NCBI GenBank assembly: GCA_035575715.1
Contig: DATLXN010000012.1
Coordinates: forward strand, 62,001 to 126,000
Length of the DNA stretch: 64,000 nucleotides
Reading direction: 5' to 3'
Origin: JACCSI01 sp035575715
Lineage (GTDB): Bacteria; Acidobacteriota; Vicinamibacteria; Vicinamibacterales; UBA2999
The position numbers were made by a program, and so were the translations under genes. The notes under the pieces were generated by a model. It was not told the DNA's origin and made no database searches. It saw only the letters and a list, made by a program, of their open reading frames with translations. This document shows, one piece after another, positions 8,981-18,071 of the stretch (position 1 is its first letter; each line of letters begins with the position of its first letter).

Positions 8981-10126
8981 GTGGCAATTCGTAACGTGCT
9001 CGTGACCGGCGGCGCCGGCTATATCGGATCGCACCTGGTCGACGCGCTGGTCAGCCGTGATTATGCGGTGACCGTCCTCGACAACCTCGAACCGCAGGTG
9101 CACCGCTCCGGGACGTGGCCGGTGTACGCCAACGCCAAGGCCACCTACGTGCGCGGCGATGTCCGCGACCGCGCCACATTGGCCCCGCTGATCGTGGCCG
9201 CCGACGCCGTCGTGCATTTTGCCGCCGCGGTCAGCGTCGGTCAGAGCATGTATCAAATCGATCGCTATGTCGGCGTCAACACCGGCGCGACCGGACTGCT
9301 GCTTGATGTCCTGGTCAACGACAAGCACAACGTCCAGAAGGTCATTGTCGCCTCGTCGGTCGGGGTTTACGGCGAAGGCGCATATCGCTGCAGCACCCAT
9401 GGCCCGGTGTTCCCGGGCATTCGCCACGAAGCGCAACTCGAAGCGCGTGACTGGGAGCAACGCTGCCCGATCTGCGGTCAACATGCCGCCGCCGACATGA
9501 CCGGTGAAGACAAACCGCTCTACCGCGACAACATTTATGCGATGTCGAAATACCACCAGGAAGAAATGGTGCTCCTGATCGGCAAGACCTACGGGATCCC
9601 GGCGGTGGCGCCGCGATTCTTCAACGTGTATGGAACCCGTCAGAGTCTGAGCAACCCGTATGCGGGCGTCGCGGCGATCTTTCTGAGCCGGCTCCTGAAT
9701 GACAAGGCGCCAGTGATTTTCGAGGATGGCGGCCAGCTGCGCGATTTCGTTTCGATTCACGATGTCGTGTCGTGTCTGGTGCTGATGCTGGAGAAGAGCG
9801 GCGCAGACTTTCTGCCGGTGAATATCGGATCAGGCACGCGGATCACGATTGGCGAGATCGCCACGACGCTGGCGACGCTGACCAATAAAGCGATCGCGCC
9901 CGAGGTGCTCGGGACCGGTCGCAAGTTCGATATCCGGCACTGCGTGGCCAGCATCGACCGGGCGCGAGAGACGCTCGGCTACAAGCCGAAGATCAGTTTC
10001 GCGGCCGGCATGGGTGAGCTGATTGAGTGGGCCATGTCGTCCCCGGAACGGCCCGTTGATCTCTTCGATCAGGCGCTCAAAGAACTGACCTCGCGCGGTT
10101 TGCTCGCGGCCCACAAGAACAACTAG
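8981..10126 (+). CDS. NAD-dependent nucleotide-sugar epimerase, dTDP-L-rhamnose 4-epimerase-like
   Basis: 381 residues, GTG start after an AGGAAGGA-like ribosome site. The extended SDR fold is shown by VLVTGGAGYIGSHLVDAL (NAD loop), VVHFAAAVSVGQS, the catalytic motif YAMSK within NIYAMSKYHQEE, and RFFNVYGTRQS. An insertion with CPICGQ around residues 165-170 is characteristic of the rhamnose 4-epimerase-like subgroup. It begins a run with a GNAT acetyltransferase, a DegT aminotransferase and a radical SAM enzyme. That context fits an amino- or deoxy-sugar nucleotide. Substrate assignment is tentative. Confidence 0.8.
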   Translation: MAIRNVLVTGGAGYIGSHLVDALVSRDYAVTVLDNLEPQVHRSGTWPVYANAKATYVRGDVRDRATLAPLIVAADAVVHFAAAVSVGQSMYQIDRYVGVNTGATGLLLDVLVNDKHNVQKVIVASSVGVYGEGAYRCSTHGPVFPGIRHEAQLEARDWEQRCPICGQHAAADMTGEDKPLYRDNIYAMSKYHQEEMVLLIGKTYGIPAVAPRFFNVYGTRQSLSNPYAGVAAIFLSRLLNDKAPVIFEDGGQLRDFVSIHDVVSCLVLMLEKSGADFLPVNIGSGTRITIGEIATTLATLTNKAIAPEVLGTGRKFDIRHCVASIDRARETLGYKPKISFAAGMGELIEWAMSSPERPVDLFDQALKELTSRGLLAAHKNN

Positions 10127-10656
10127 TGTCCGATCCGAGAGTCCGTCTGTGTCCGCTCGCCCTGCCGCACCTGGAACGGACGTTGGCGTGGGCCAACGAT
10201 CCGGAACTCATGATCCTGCTCAACCGCGCGCAGCCGGTGACGGCCGAAGAGCATGCGGCGTGGTTCGCGCGGGTCACGGTGAATAACCAATGCGCGTATT
10301 TCGCGATTGAAACCATCGACGATCGGCACATCGGCAATGTCTGGTTGTGGAACATCGACGCACGGCATCGCCGCGCCGAGGTGCGCATCGTGATCGGCGA
10401 CGCCGTCGCCACCGATCGGGGCTACGGCAGCGCGGCGCTCGATTCGATCGCACGGTTTGCCTTTGACTCGCTTGAACTGCACAAGGTGTACGCTTACGTG
10501 CTCGCCATCAATCCGCGGGCCCGGCGCGCGTTCGAGAAGGCAGGGTTCACCACCGAAGGCCTGTTGCGCGCCGATCGCTGGTCGGGCGACCGCTGGGTCG
10601 ATGTCCACCTGCTCGGCCGCCTATGCGACGACCGCAGCGCCGCCGCCAATGACTAG
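10126..10656 (+). CDS. GNAT-family N-acetyltransferase (RimJ/RimL, PseH-like)
   Basis: 176 residues, GTG start overlapping the epimerase stop by one base. The GNAT fold is indicated by IGNVWLWNIDARHRRAEVRI (strands 2-4), then the acetyl-CoA loop region DRGYGSAALDSIARFAF and ALINPRARRAFEK-like helix (NPRARRAFEKAGF). Next to an epimerase and a PLP aminotransferase, the likely job is N-acetylation of an amino sugar nucleotide, as PseH does in pseudaminate synthesis. Family confident, substrate inferred. Confidence 0.8.
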   Translation: MSDPRVRLCPLALPHLERTLAWANDPELMILLNRAQPVTAEEHAAWFARVTVNNQCAYFAIETIDDRHIGNVWLWNIDARHRRAEVRIVIGDAVATDRGYGSAALDSIARFAFDSLELHKVYAYVLAINPRARRAFEKAGFTTEGLLRADRWSGDRWVDVHLLGRLCDDRSAAAND

Positions 10657-10668
10657 GAGACGACCGAT

Positions 10669-11877
10669 TTGACGATCGATAATGATCAGAGGTTGGCCGT
10701 CGAAGGCGGACGTCCGGTGCGTGACAGTTTTCTGCCCTTTCATCGGCCGTGGATAGATGACCGTGATGAACAGAGTGTCGTCGAGACGTTGCGATCGGGC
10801 TGGCTGACGACCGGACCCAAGACCAAGCAGTTCGAGAAAGATCTCGCGACCTATGTCGGTGCGACGCACTGTGTCGCCGTCAACTCCTGCACCGCGGCCT
10901 TGCATCTGGCGTTGGAAGCGGTCGGAGTCGGCGCCGGCGACGAAGTGATCACGACGCCGATGACATTCGCGGCCACCGCCAATGTCATCTGTCATCGCTC
11001 CGCGATCCCGGTGTTCGTCGATGTCGAACCGGATACGCTCAATATCGCCGTGGCCGGGATCGAACGGGCGATCACGCCACGCACCAAAGCGATTGTCGTG
11101 GTTGACTTCGCCGGCTTACCGCCGGACATGGACGGGGTGATGGCGATCGGGCGCCGCCACGGACTGCCCGTCATCGAAGATGCGGCCCACTCGATCGGCG
11201 CCGAATACCGGGGCCGCCGAGTCGGCGGCCTGGCCGACCTGACCGCCTTCTCGTTTTACGCGACAAAGAACATTACCTCTGGCGAGGGCGGGGCGCTGAC
11301 CACCAACAATGAGGCGTGGGCCGAACGGGCGCAGATCATGAGTCTGCACGGCATCAGCCGCGATGCCTGGAAGCGATTCACGGCCGAGGGCTACCGGCAC
11401 TGGGATATCATCGGTGCCGGCTACAAGTACAACATGTTCGACCTGCAGGCAGCCCTGTTACAGACGCAGTTTAAAAAAATCGAGCTGTTCTGGGAGCGCC
11501 GGCAGGCGCTCACCGCGCAGCTCAAGGCCGGATTCGCCGATCTGCCGGAGATCCGCCCACTGGCCGACCGCAGCTATGCCAAGCACGCCTACCACCTCTT
11601 CCCGGTCGTCCTCGATGTTGAGCGGCTGACCGCCGATCGTGACACAATCATGACAGCGGTCCAGAAAGAAAACATCGGTGTGGGAGTCCACTACCGCGCC
11701 GTCCACCTTCATCCGTTCTACCGCGATACCTTCGGGCTCGAGCGGGGCATGTTTCCGCATGCCGAGCACTACTCGGATCGGACCCTGTCATTGCCGTTTT
11801 TCCCAAGGATGACAGCGCAGGATGCAAACGATGTCGTCACGGTGATGAGGAAAGTGATTGCACGGTATCGCAAGTGA
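10669..11877 (+). CDS. DegT/DnrJ/EryC1-family PLP-dependent sugar aminotransferase
   Basis: 402 residues. The TTG start at 10669 follows an AGGAG at 10655-10659, a suitable distance. Family role: transfer of an amino group from glutamate to a keto-sugar nucleotide. Signatures visible are GWLTTGPKTKQFE, VAVNSCTAALHLAL, TPMTFAATANVI, IEDAAHSIGAEYRGR (PLP-pyridine Asp region) and SFYATKNITSGEGG, whose Lys would form the PLP aldimine. HYRAVHLHPFY follows near the C-terminus. It could supply the LegC/PseC-type step of nonulosonate synthesis, with the 18072 dehydratase upstream and the 10126 GNAT downstream in the pathway. It overlaps the radical SAM gene by GTGA. Confidence 0.9.
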   Translation: MTIDNDQRLAVEGGRPVRDSFLPFHRPWIDDRDEQSVVETLRSGWLTTGPKTKQFEKDLATYVGATHCVAVNSCTAALHLALEAVGVGAGDEVITTPMTFAATANVICHRSAIPVFVDVEPDTLNIAVAGIERAITPRTKAIVVVDFAGLPPDMDGVMAIGRRHGLPVIEDAAHSIGAEYRGRRVGGLADLTAFSFYATKNITSGEGGALTTNNEAWAERAQIMSLHGISRDAWKRFTAEGYRHWDIIGAGYKYNMFDLQAALLQTQFKKIELFWERRQALTAQLKAGFADLPEIRPLADRSYAKHAYHLFPVVLDVERLTADRDTIMTAVQKENIGVGVHYRAVHLHPFYRDTFGLERGMFPHAEHYSDRTLSLPFFPRMTAQDANDVVTVMRKVIARYRK

Positions 11878-13031
11878 TTAAGACCCCGACCATGCTGACG
11901 GTGACGCACGCGGAAACGCGTCCAGCGACCGACGTCAAGGGCTTCGGCCTCCGGCGCGGCGCCGAAGAGTTTCCGATGATGCTCGTGTTGTCGATCATCT
12001 ACCCGTGCAATTACGGCTGCCCCAATTGCCCCTACACTGATCACAACTCCGAGATTCGCCGCTTTTATCGTGAGAGCAAGGGCGATCTGTTTCCGGTGCC
12101 GCTGTGGGAAAAGATTGCCCGCGAAGCCGGCCCCTACGGCGCCTGGTTACGGTGCACGGGTGGCGGCGAACCGATGCTCCACCCCAAGATGGTCGACATG
12201 ATCGAGTTCGCCAAGGCTCAGGGCGCGCGGGTCTGGCTCAACACCAACGGCAGCATGTTCGGACCCACGGAGGCGTTGCGCGACAAGTTACGCCGGGTCC
12301 TCCGCGCCGGCATTGATTTGATTGAATTTTCAATGGATGCCGGCGACGCCGAGACGTATGCGATTGTCCGGCCGCCGCACCGCGGCGGGCCACCTCGCGA
12401 CCCGCAAAAGTGGTTTAACAACGTCGTCGACAGCATTCGCACCGCGTTGGAACTGCGCAAGCAATACAAGGCGCCGACGCGCATCGTCGTGTCGATCATC
12501 CGGCAACAGCAGATCGAGGGCAAGCTCGACGCGGCTCTCGATTTCTGGATCAAGGACGTTGGCGTCGATGAGGTCATTACGCGCAAGTTTCTGACTTGGG
12601 ACGACAACACCCACATCGATCATGGCAAAGCGCTCGACCCCCATCTCTACAGCCTGTTGCCGGCCGAGAAGAAAGAGCCCTGCGTGTGGCCCTTCGAACG
12701 GCTCAACGTCGATACGTTGGGGCGCATCGCGTTGTGCGGACAGGACATCTCGTTTCGCACGTCGAATCTGTTTCCCAACGCCAACGACGTCTCGATCAAA
12801 GAAATCTGGCAAGGCGAACGGTTCAACTGGTACCGCCAGATGCACCTCGACGGGCGCGGCGCGGAAGCCTGGCCGTGCCGCAACTGCTCGGCGTGGCTGG
12901 CCGGCGTGCGCGATTGGCATCACGGCTGGCTGAAAGTACTGAAGAAATCCGGCGACCACCTCAAGGAAGTGATGCGTCAGGACGTCGGGGTCGAAGTCGA
13001 GATCTTCGAGCCGAATCCCGAAGAGCTCTAG
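11874..13031 (+). CDS. Radical SAM enzyme with SPASM-like C-terminus
   Basis: 385 residues, GTG start overlapping the aminotransferase stop. The [4Fe-4S]/SAM-binding triad is CNYGCPNC (Cys45, Cys49, Cys52; CX3CX2C). LRCTGGGEPMLHPKM is the GGE-type SAM motif. The C-terminal part contains CVWPFERLNVDTLGRIALCGQD and later CRNCSAW, resembling a SPASM auxiliary cluster domain. Such proteins in polysaccharide loci often act on sugar nucleotides or peptides, but the reaction cannot be told. Coupling to the aminotransferase suggests amino-sugar modification such as deamination, dehydration or epimerisation. Confidence 0.85.
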   Translation: MIKTPTMLTVTHAETRPATDVKGFGLRRGAEEFPMMLVLSIIYPCNYGCPNCPYTDHNSEIRRFYRESKGDLFPVPLWEKIAREAGPYGAWLRCTGGGEPMLHPKMVDMIEFAKAQGARVWLNTNGSMFGPTEALRDKLRRVLRAGIDLIEFSMDAGDAETYAIVRPPHRGGPPRDPQKWFNNVVDSIRTALELRKQYKAPTRIVVSIIRQQQIEGKLDAALDFWIKDVGVDEVITRKFLTWDDNTHIDHGKALDPHLYSLLPAEKKEPCVWPFERLNVDTLGRIALCGQDISFRTSNLFPNANDVSIKEIWQGERFNWYRQMHLDGRGAEAWPCRNCSAWLAGVRDWHHGWLKVLKKSGDHLKEVMRQDVGVEVEIFEPNPEEL

Positions 13032-13057
13032 GCCAGTCTCTCAGCGTCGATTCGTGA

Positions 13058-14500
13058 TTGCCTGAAATCTCCCCATCGCTGCTTAGCTTTGTCAGGGCCG
13101 CCTACGGTCTGTTGATGGCGCTGACGCTGCTCTTTGCGCTGCCGCACTATCGCCGCTTCTTTCTGAGCGAACGGTGGGGGGGCTACGCGGAGTCGCGGCG
13201 CGCTATCGACCGTTGGCACAACCCGGTCGCGGCGCCGCTTGCGCTCGCGATCTGGATGGCGTGCGGGGTGGCGTTGACAATCGGCCAAATGGTCGTCGCC
13301 GCGGCGCTGGTCAATGTTGTCCTGTGCCGCTACTACTTCGTCCACATGCGCTGGCAGGGTCTGCTGCGCGGCATGGGCGCTCCCGGATTCATGGCCTACT
13401 GGCTGGGCGTCATGGTTCTGCTGCTCGAATACACCAGCCGTCACGCCCCGCAGCTGCAGCCGCTTGCACTGTTGGTGGCGCAAGTCGATTTCGCCTGGAT
13501 CATGCTGTCGGCCGGCATTTACAAGTGGTCAGCCGGGTACGCGCACGGTGATGGGATGGACTTCGGGATGGTCAACCCGATGTGGGGCTACTGGTGGCGC
13601 CTGTTCTTGCGCGTGCCGCCGGGACACCTGCTCTATCGTTTCTTGAACCACATGGCGTGGGTCACCGAAGTCGTGGCCGCCGTTCTGATGCTGGTGCCGC
13701 ATCCCGGCACACGCGCGACAGGCGGCCTTCTGATGACGCTGAGTTTTTTGTTCATTGGTTCGCAGATTCGCCTGGCCTGGCTGACCGAAATAGTCATGCT
13801 GTGCGGGTTGTTGCTGGTGCCACCGGGACATCTCGTCGATCGGGCCATCGGCGCGGTGTTTCCGGCGGCGACACCGGTCGTCAGCGCGGGTCCGCAGTTA
13901 CTCAATGGTGCGGTAGCGGTGGTCCTATGGGCCTACCTTGTGCTGATTCCGGTCGCGCACGCCGGGCTGTTCTACAACTTTTACGCGCGCCGGCGTCTGG
14001 GCGGCGTCTGTCAAACGGCTCTCGAGACCTACACGAATGTTTTCGGCCTGATTATCTGGCGGGTGTTTTCCGTCGACCATCTCAATTTTTTCATCCGCGT
14101 CCTGCGTGAGAGTCCGGATGGTGTGCGGACGCTGATCTCTCGTTACGGCGCGCCTGGCGCGCTGCGCTACTGCCACGTTGCGGAGTGCATCGTCATCACC
14201 ACGCTATTCACGACGTTGAAATATCACGCCAGCAACCAGGCGCTGTTTGACCGCCGCCTGTTGCGCTACGTCAAGACACTCGATGCCCGGCCTGGCGACC
14301 GCATCGTGTTCGAGTATGTCAGCGTGCGCAAAATGGCGAGTGCCTGGGCGCACGTCCCGGTCGCCGAATACATCGTCGATCCCGCCTCCCAGACGATTCG
14401 CGAAGCGATCCGCGAATCCGGGTTTGACGTGCACGCGGCGGCGCCAACCTCGCCGGTCCATGAAGGCGCGCGTCCGGGCAGTTACGCACCGGCCCGCTGA
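13058..14500 (+). CDS. Polytopic membrane protein, HTTM/gamma-carboxylase-like
   Basis: 480 residues from a TTG start; no ATG lies closer than residue 20. Roughly eight or more hydrophobic segments fill the first about 310 residues (for example LLMALTLLFALP, LAIWMACGVALTIG, VVAAVLMLVP). FLNHMAWVTEVVAAVLMLVP resembles the HTTM transmembrane family that includes vitamin K-dependent carboxylase. A soluble C-terminal part of about 170 residues contains VFGLIIWRVFSVDHLNFFIR and looks like a small globular domain. It sits between the radical SAM gene and an asparagine-synthase-like gene. Family call is weak; membrane location is sure. Confidence 0.5.
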   Translation: MPEISPSLLSFVRAAYGLLMALTLLFALPHYRRFFLSERWGGYAESRRAIDRWHNPVAAPLALAIWMACGVALTIGQMVVAAALVNVVLCRYYFVHMRWQGLLRGMGAPGFMAYWLGVMVLLLEYTSRHAPQLQPLALLVAQVDFAWIMLSAGIYKWSAGYAHGDGMDFGMVNPMWGYWWRLFLRVPPGHLLYRFLNHMAWVTEVVAAVLMLVPHPGTRATGGLLMTLSFLFIGSQIRLAWLTEIVMLCGLLLVPPGHLVDRAIGAVFPAATPVVSAGPQLLNGAVAVVLWAYLVLIPVAHAGLFYNFYARRRLGGVCQTALETYTNVFGLIIWRVFSVDHLNFFIRVLRESPDGVRTLISRYGAPGALRYCHVAECIVITTLFTTLKYHASNQALFDRRLLRYVKTLDARPGDRIVFEYVSVRKMASAWAHVPVAEYIVDPASQTIREAIRESGFDVHAAAPTSPVHEGARPGSYAPAR

Positions 14501-14507
14501 CCCGATT

Positions 14508-16364
14508 ATGTGTGGCATTGCTGGAGTGTTCGGACGCCAAGATCGAGAGACGGTCGCCGCGATGCTTGACGCGATCATTCATCGTGGTCCCGACGATGGT
14601 TATCAGGTCGACGGGGAACGTTTCTCTCTCGGCGTCCGCCGATTGGCGATCGTCGACGTCGCGCAGGGGCGGCAACCGCTCAGCAACGAAGACGGCACGG
14701 TCTGGGGCTGCCAGAATGGCGAGCTCTATAACTTTCCCGAGTTGCAGCCGTGCCTTCAGGCGCAGGGCCATGTCTTCCGGACTCACTGCGACACCGAGTT
14801 GCTGCCGCATTTGTACGAGGAGTATGGGAGCCGCCTTCCTGAGCACATCCACGGCATGTACGCGGTCGCGATCTGGGATGCCCGCGCACACAGCGGGCTG
14901 CTCGCCCGCGACCGGATGGGCAAGAAGCCGCTGTATTACACGCTGCTCGATGGAGCGCTGTATTTCGCCTCGGAGATCAAAGCGCTGCTGCGCGTTCCCG
15001 GCCTACAACGTACGGTCAACCTCGAAGCCGTTCATCACTTCCTCAGCTATAAGCACGTGCCGCATCCGCTGTCGATCTTCGACGGCATTCACATGCTGCC
15101 GCCGGCACACTCGTTGACCTACGAGGCCAGTCGCGGCATCCGCATCGCACGTTACTGGCGTGCTGACTTCGCAGAGCGCCCGGACACGGCAGCGCTGTCC
15201 GACGACGAAGTCAGCGAGGAGCTGTTGCGGTTATTGCGGCAGGGCGTCCGCCGCCGCCTGATGTCTGACGTGCCGATCGGTTTTTTCCTGAGTGGCGGCA
15301 TCGACTCGAGCCTGTCGACGGCCCTGGCTGCCGAAGAGGCCGGTGGCCGGATCAAGACATTCACCCTGACCTACGGGCGTCAATCCACCACCGCCGGCAA
15401 AGACGCCGACCGTCAGTGGGCGCGGTGGGTGGCCGACCACTACGGCACCGACCACCACGAAGAGGTCGTCGACTTCGGCAGCTACCCCGAAACAATCAAG
15501 CCGATTCTGCGAGCCTTTGACGAACCGTTCGCCGGCACGGTGTCGACTTACTTTCTCGCGAGGCTGATTGCGCAACACGTCAAAGTGGCCCTCGCTGGCG
15601 ATGGGGCCGACGAACTGTTCGGCAGTTATCGAACGCATCGCCTGGCGCAACCGCTCGCGGCGCTGCCGCGCTATCGAGCCACCGGCGATGGTTCGCTGAT
15701 CGCGCCGTTCGAGGCGCACGCCGATCAGCTCGAGGAGTTGTACGAGCCACAAGACTGGGCTTGGAAAGCCAAACTCTTTGTCCTGAGTGACGCAGAGAAA
15801 GCCACTCTCTATGCGCCCGATGTCGCGCCGCGGATGGCGCAGTGGCCCACGACGAGCCACCTCCGCGACAGCTTCGCTGCGTTGACTGCCACCGATCCCT
15901 TGAATCGCATCCTCGAAGCGGAGTTCAACGGCCTGCTGCCCGATCAAGTGCTGACCTTTGTCGATCGATTATCGATGGCCCACTCGCTCGAAGTGCGCAG
16001 CGCGTTTCTCGACACCGACGTTGTCTCGTTCGTGGCGGGGCTGCATGGGCGGCGCAAGATCGCGGGCGGCGAAACGAAGCGATTGCTCAAGCAAGTGGCA
16101 CGGCGATTTTTTCCGGCGGCCATGGTCGATCGCCCGAAGGAGGGGTTCATCATGCCGGTTACCGATTGGCTCCTCGCCGGCCTCGAACCCTATGTCCGTG
16201 ACACGTTGAGCCCCTCTCGGCTCGCGCGGCACGGGTTGTTTGACGCCCAGGCGATCGAACGCTTGATCGATCGCACCTACCGCGAGCGCGGTGATTACAC
16301 CCAGGTCAACAAGCTACTGGTCCTGTTGACGTTTCAGGAATGGCACGACCTCTACCTTGGCTGA
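14508..16364 (+). CDS. asnB: Asparagine synthase-like glutamine amidotransferase (AsnB/WbpS type)
   Basis: 618 residues. The ATG at 14508 gives MCGIAGVFG with the obligatory nucleophile Cys2 after Met removal; the longer frame upstream is not used. The N-terminal glutaminase (Ntn fold) has IIHRGPDDGYQ, RRLAIVDVAQGRQPLSNEDG and QNGELYNFPEL. The synthetase half has the ATP pyrophosphatase loop FLSGGIDSSLSTAL (about residue 260), KVALAGDGADELFGSY and LSMAHSLEVRSAFLD. In O-antigen clusters such enzymes (WbpS/WbmI type) amidate uronic acid sugars. The UDP-sugar dehydrogenase at 37896 makes that reading attractive. Ordinary asparagine synthesis cannot be excluded. Confidence 0.92.
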   Translation: MCGIAGVFGRQDRETVAAMLDAIIHRGPDDGYQVDGERFSLGVRRLAIVDVAQGRQPLSNEDGTVWGCQNGELYNFPELQPCLQAQGHVFRTHCDTELLPHLYEEYGSRLPEHIHGMYAVAIWDARAHSGLLARDRMGKKPLYYTLLDGALYFASEIKALLRVPGLQRTVNLEAVHHFLSYKHVPHPLSIFDGIHMLPPAHSLTYEASRGIRIARYWRADFAERPDTAALSDDEVSEELLRLLRQGVRRRLMSDVPIGFFLSGGIDSSLSTALAAEEAGGRIKTFTLTYGRQSTTAGKDADRQWARWVADHYGTDHHEEVVDFGSYPETIKPILRAFDEPFAGTVSTYFLARLIAQHVKVALAGDGADELFGSYRTHRLAQPLAALPRYRATGDGSLIAPFEAHADQLEELYEPQDWAWKAKLFVLSDAEKATLYAPDVAPRMAQWPTTSHLRDSFAALTATDPLNRILEAEFNGLLPDQVLTFVDRLSMAHSLEVRSAFLDTDVVSFVAGLHGRRKIAGGETKRLLKQVARRFFPAAMVDRPKEGFIMPVTDWLLAGLEPYVRDTLSPSRLARHGLFDAQAIERLIDRTYRERGDYTQVNKLLVLLTFQEWHDLYLG

Positions 16365-16374
16365 GGGTGTCTCG

Positions 16375-17364
16375 ATGAAGAAACCCCTCGCGCTGATCCT
16401 GCAGGCGAGTGTAACGGCGATTCTGTTGTGGTTGCTGTTTCGCGATTTCGAGTGGACGTCTTTCTGGCGAATCCTGCGGGCCATGCCGGGTTGGTTTTAC
16501 CTCCTGTCATTCGGGGTCATGCTTGCCGGCCAATTGCTCTACGCCTATCGCTGGCGCTTGATGCTGGAGGCCTTGGGTCTCGGTATTCCGTACCGCACGG
16601 TGGTCGAACAGTACGTGGTCGGAATCTTCTTTAATAATTTTCTGCCGTCGACGATGGGTGGAGACTGGGCGAAGGTCTACTACCTGGGTCGGACCGAAGG
16701 CTACGTGCGGGTCGGCGCCTCGGTGCTTGTCGATCGCCTGCTTGGCATCTTTCTGCTGTCGAGCATGGCGGTGGTGCTCTTCTGGACCAGACCGGTGACC
16801 GATGACAACCTGATCGCGGCGCGGTCGATGCTGACCGGCATTTGGCTCCTCCTGGCGGCCGGCTTCGCGATGGTCCTGCTGCTCCCGGTCGGCCTGTGGC
16901 TCCAGCAGCGGTTGACCAAGTGGCGGCGCATCGAGCGCCAGATCGATTCGCTCCGCCGCCTCGCCGACCACATCACGGATGTGGCCCGACAACCGCGCGT
17001 CATTGCCGGCTCCAGTGCCGCCGTCGTCATCTACTTCATGATGCTGGGTGTCGTGTATCAACAGTTCATCGCGCTCACCACCGGCATCGTGCCGGGCTTG
17101 CTTGCGGTCACCGCCGCGGTGACCGCAATTGCCACGCTGAGCAACGTGCCGATCGCGGTGAACGGCCTCGGCCTGCGCGAACAGCTCCATCTGGCACTCC
17201 TCGCCGGCTTCGCACTGAGCCGGGAAGCGGCGGCCGGGATTTCGCTGCTGCTGTTCGGGCACCTGCTGCTGATCAGCGCGATCGGCGCGCTACTTTGGTT
17301 ACGTGGTCCCGCGACCGGCCCGGGTTCGGTGCGGCCGGTGCACCCGGAGGCAGCGCAGACCTGA
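16375..17364 (+). CDS. Lysylphosphatidylglycerol synthase transmembrane-region (UPF0104) family membrane protein
   Basis: 329 residues from the ATG at 16375; a TTG 18 bases upstream overlaps asnB and is less likely, since a GAGGG lies just before the ATG. About eight hydrophobic helices. Family landmarks are LLFRDFEWTSFWRIL, LLYAYRWRLMLEALG, FFNNFLPSTMGGDWAKVYYLGR (highly conserved in the family) and VLVDRLLGIFLL. VPIAVNGLGLREQ occurs near the end. Members are integral membrane proteins found in polysaccharide and lipid loci; some are flippase-like, though most are uncharacterised. No Wzx flippase was seen in this window, so this protein could be considered for that role, but that is speculation. 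Confidence 0.82.
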   Translation: MKKPLALILQASVTAILLWLLFRDFEWTSFWRILRAMPGWFYLLSFGVMLAGQLLYAYRWRLMLEALGLGIPYRTVVEQYVVGIFFNNFLPSTMGGDWAKVYYLGRTEGYVRVGASVLVDRLLGIFLLSSMAVVLFWTRPVTDDNLIAARSMLTGIWLLLAAGFAMVLLLPVGLWLQQRLTKWRRIERQIDSLRRLADHITDVARQPRVIAGSSAAVVIYFMMLGVVYQQFIALTTGIVPGLLAVTAAVTAIATLSNVPIAVNGLGLREQLHLALLAGFALSREAAAGISLLLFGHLLLISAIGALLWLRGPATGPGSVRPVHPEAAQT

Positions 17365-18068
17365 TGGACAAGACACTTGCGGTCTTGCAGTCGGGTTATC
17401 TGCCCTGGCTCGGATTCTTCGACCAGATGCGTCGGGCGGATGTGTTCATCCTTTACGACGATGTGCAGTACGACAAGCACGGCTGGCGGAACCGGAATCG
17501 CATCAAGACACCGTCGGGGCCACTGTGGTTGACGGTGCCGGTGCGGCACAGTGGCCTCGACTGGCCGCGGATCAATCAGGTCGAGATCGAAGCCGGTGCG
17601 CCGTGGGCGCGTAAACACGTCGCCTCGTTGAAGCAGTACTATGCGCGTGCGCCGTTTACCGCCGAGTATCTCCCGGCGTTAGAGGCCATCCTGATGCAGC
17701 CGTGGACGCGGCTCATCGATCTCAATGACGCGGTGATGATGCTGCTGGCCGGTTGGCTGGGGATCACGACGGCCATCCTGCGGTCGTCGGCCATTCCCGT
17801 GGCCGGCGAGAAGTCTGAGCGGTTGCTCGAACTATGCCGGCACGTCGGTGCAACGCGTTATCTCTCGGGCGATGCGGCCAAGGATTATCTCGACGTCGCC
17901 GCCTTTGCCAGCCGTGGCATTACCGTCGAATGGCAACAGTATGAGCACCCGATGTATCTGCAACAGCACGGCGCGTTCATTTCGCACCTATCGGTGATCG
18001 ACTTAGTTCTGAACTGCGGTGGCGACAGTGCCGCGGTTCTCAGGCGTAGCAGACAGGCTGAGGAGTAG
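17364..18068 (+). CDS. WbqC-family protein
   Basis: 234 residues, ATG overlapping the previous stop by one base (TGATG). WbqC-family landmarks are LAVLQSGYLPWLGFFDQM at the start, FILYDDVQYDKHGWRNRNRI, PLWLTVPV, and RYLSGDAAKDYLD followed by YEHPMYLQQHGAFISHLSVID at the C-terminus. WbqC proteins occur in O-antigen loci with amino-sugar enzymes; some are proposed to act as acyl or glycine transferases, but the reaction is not settled. It is followed after three bases by the dehydratase gene. Confidence 0.88.
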   Translation: MDKTLAVLQSGYLPWLGFFDQMRRADVFILYDDVQYDKHGWRNRNRIKTPSGPLWLTVPVRHSGLDWPRINQVEIEAGAPWARKHVASLKQYYARAPFTAEYLPALEAILMQPWTRLIDLNDAVMMLLAGWLGITTAILRSSAIPVAGEKSERLLELCRHVGATRYLSGDAAKDYLDVAAFASRGITVEWQQYEHPMYLQQHGAFISHLSVIDLVLNCGGDSAAVLRRSRQAEE

Positions 18069-18071
18069 GCA

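Noticed and set aside
8084..9760. 558-residue open frame on the minus strand
   Set aside because: It is antisense to the third GPW/SRGG paralogue and the epimerase, both with clear family motifs. Its translation is Arg/Asp/His-rich without motifs, as expected for a shadow frame in GC-rich coding DNA.
16842..18068. Long + frame that would extend the WbqC gene upstream by 174 codons
   Set aside because: The extension is the out-of-frame reading of the UPF0104 membrane gene. The WbqC family starts at MDKTLAVLQSGY, with a TGATG junction at 17364.
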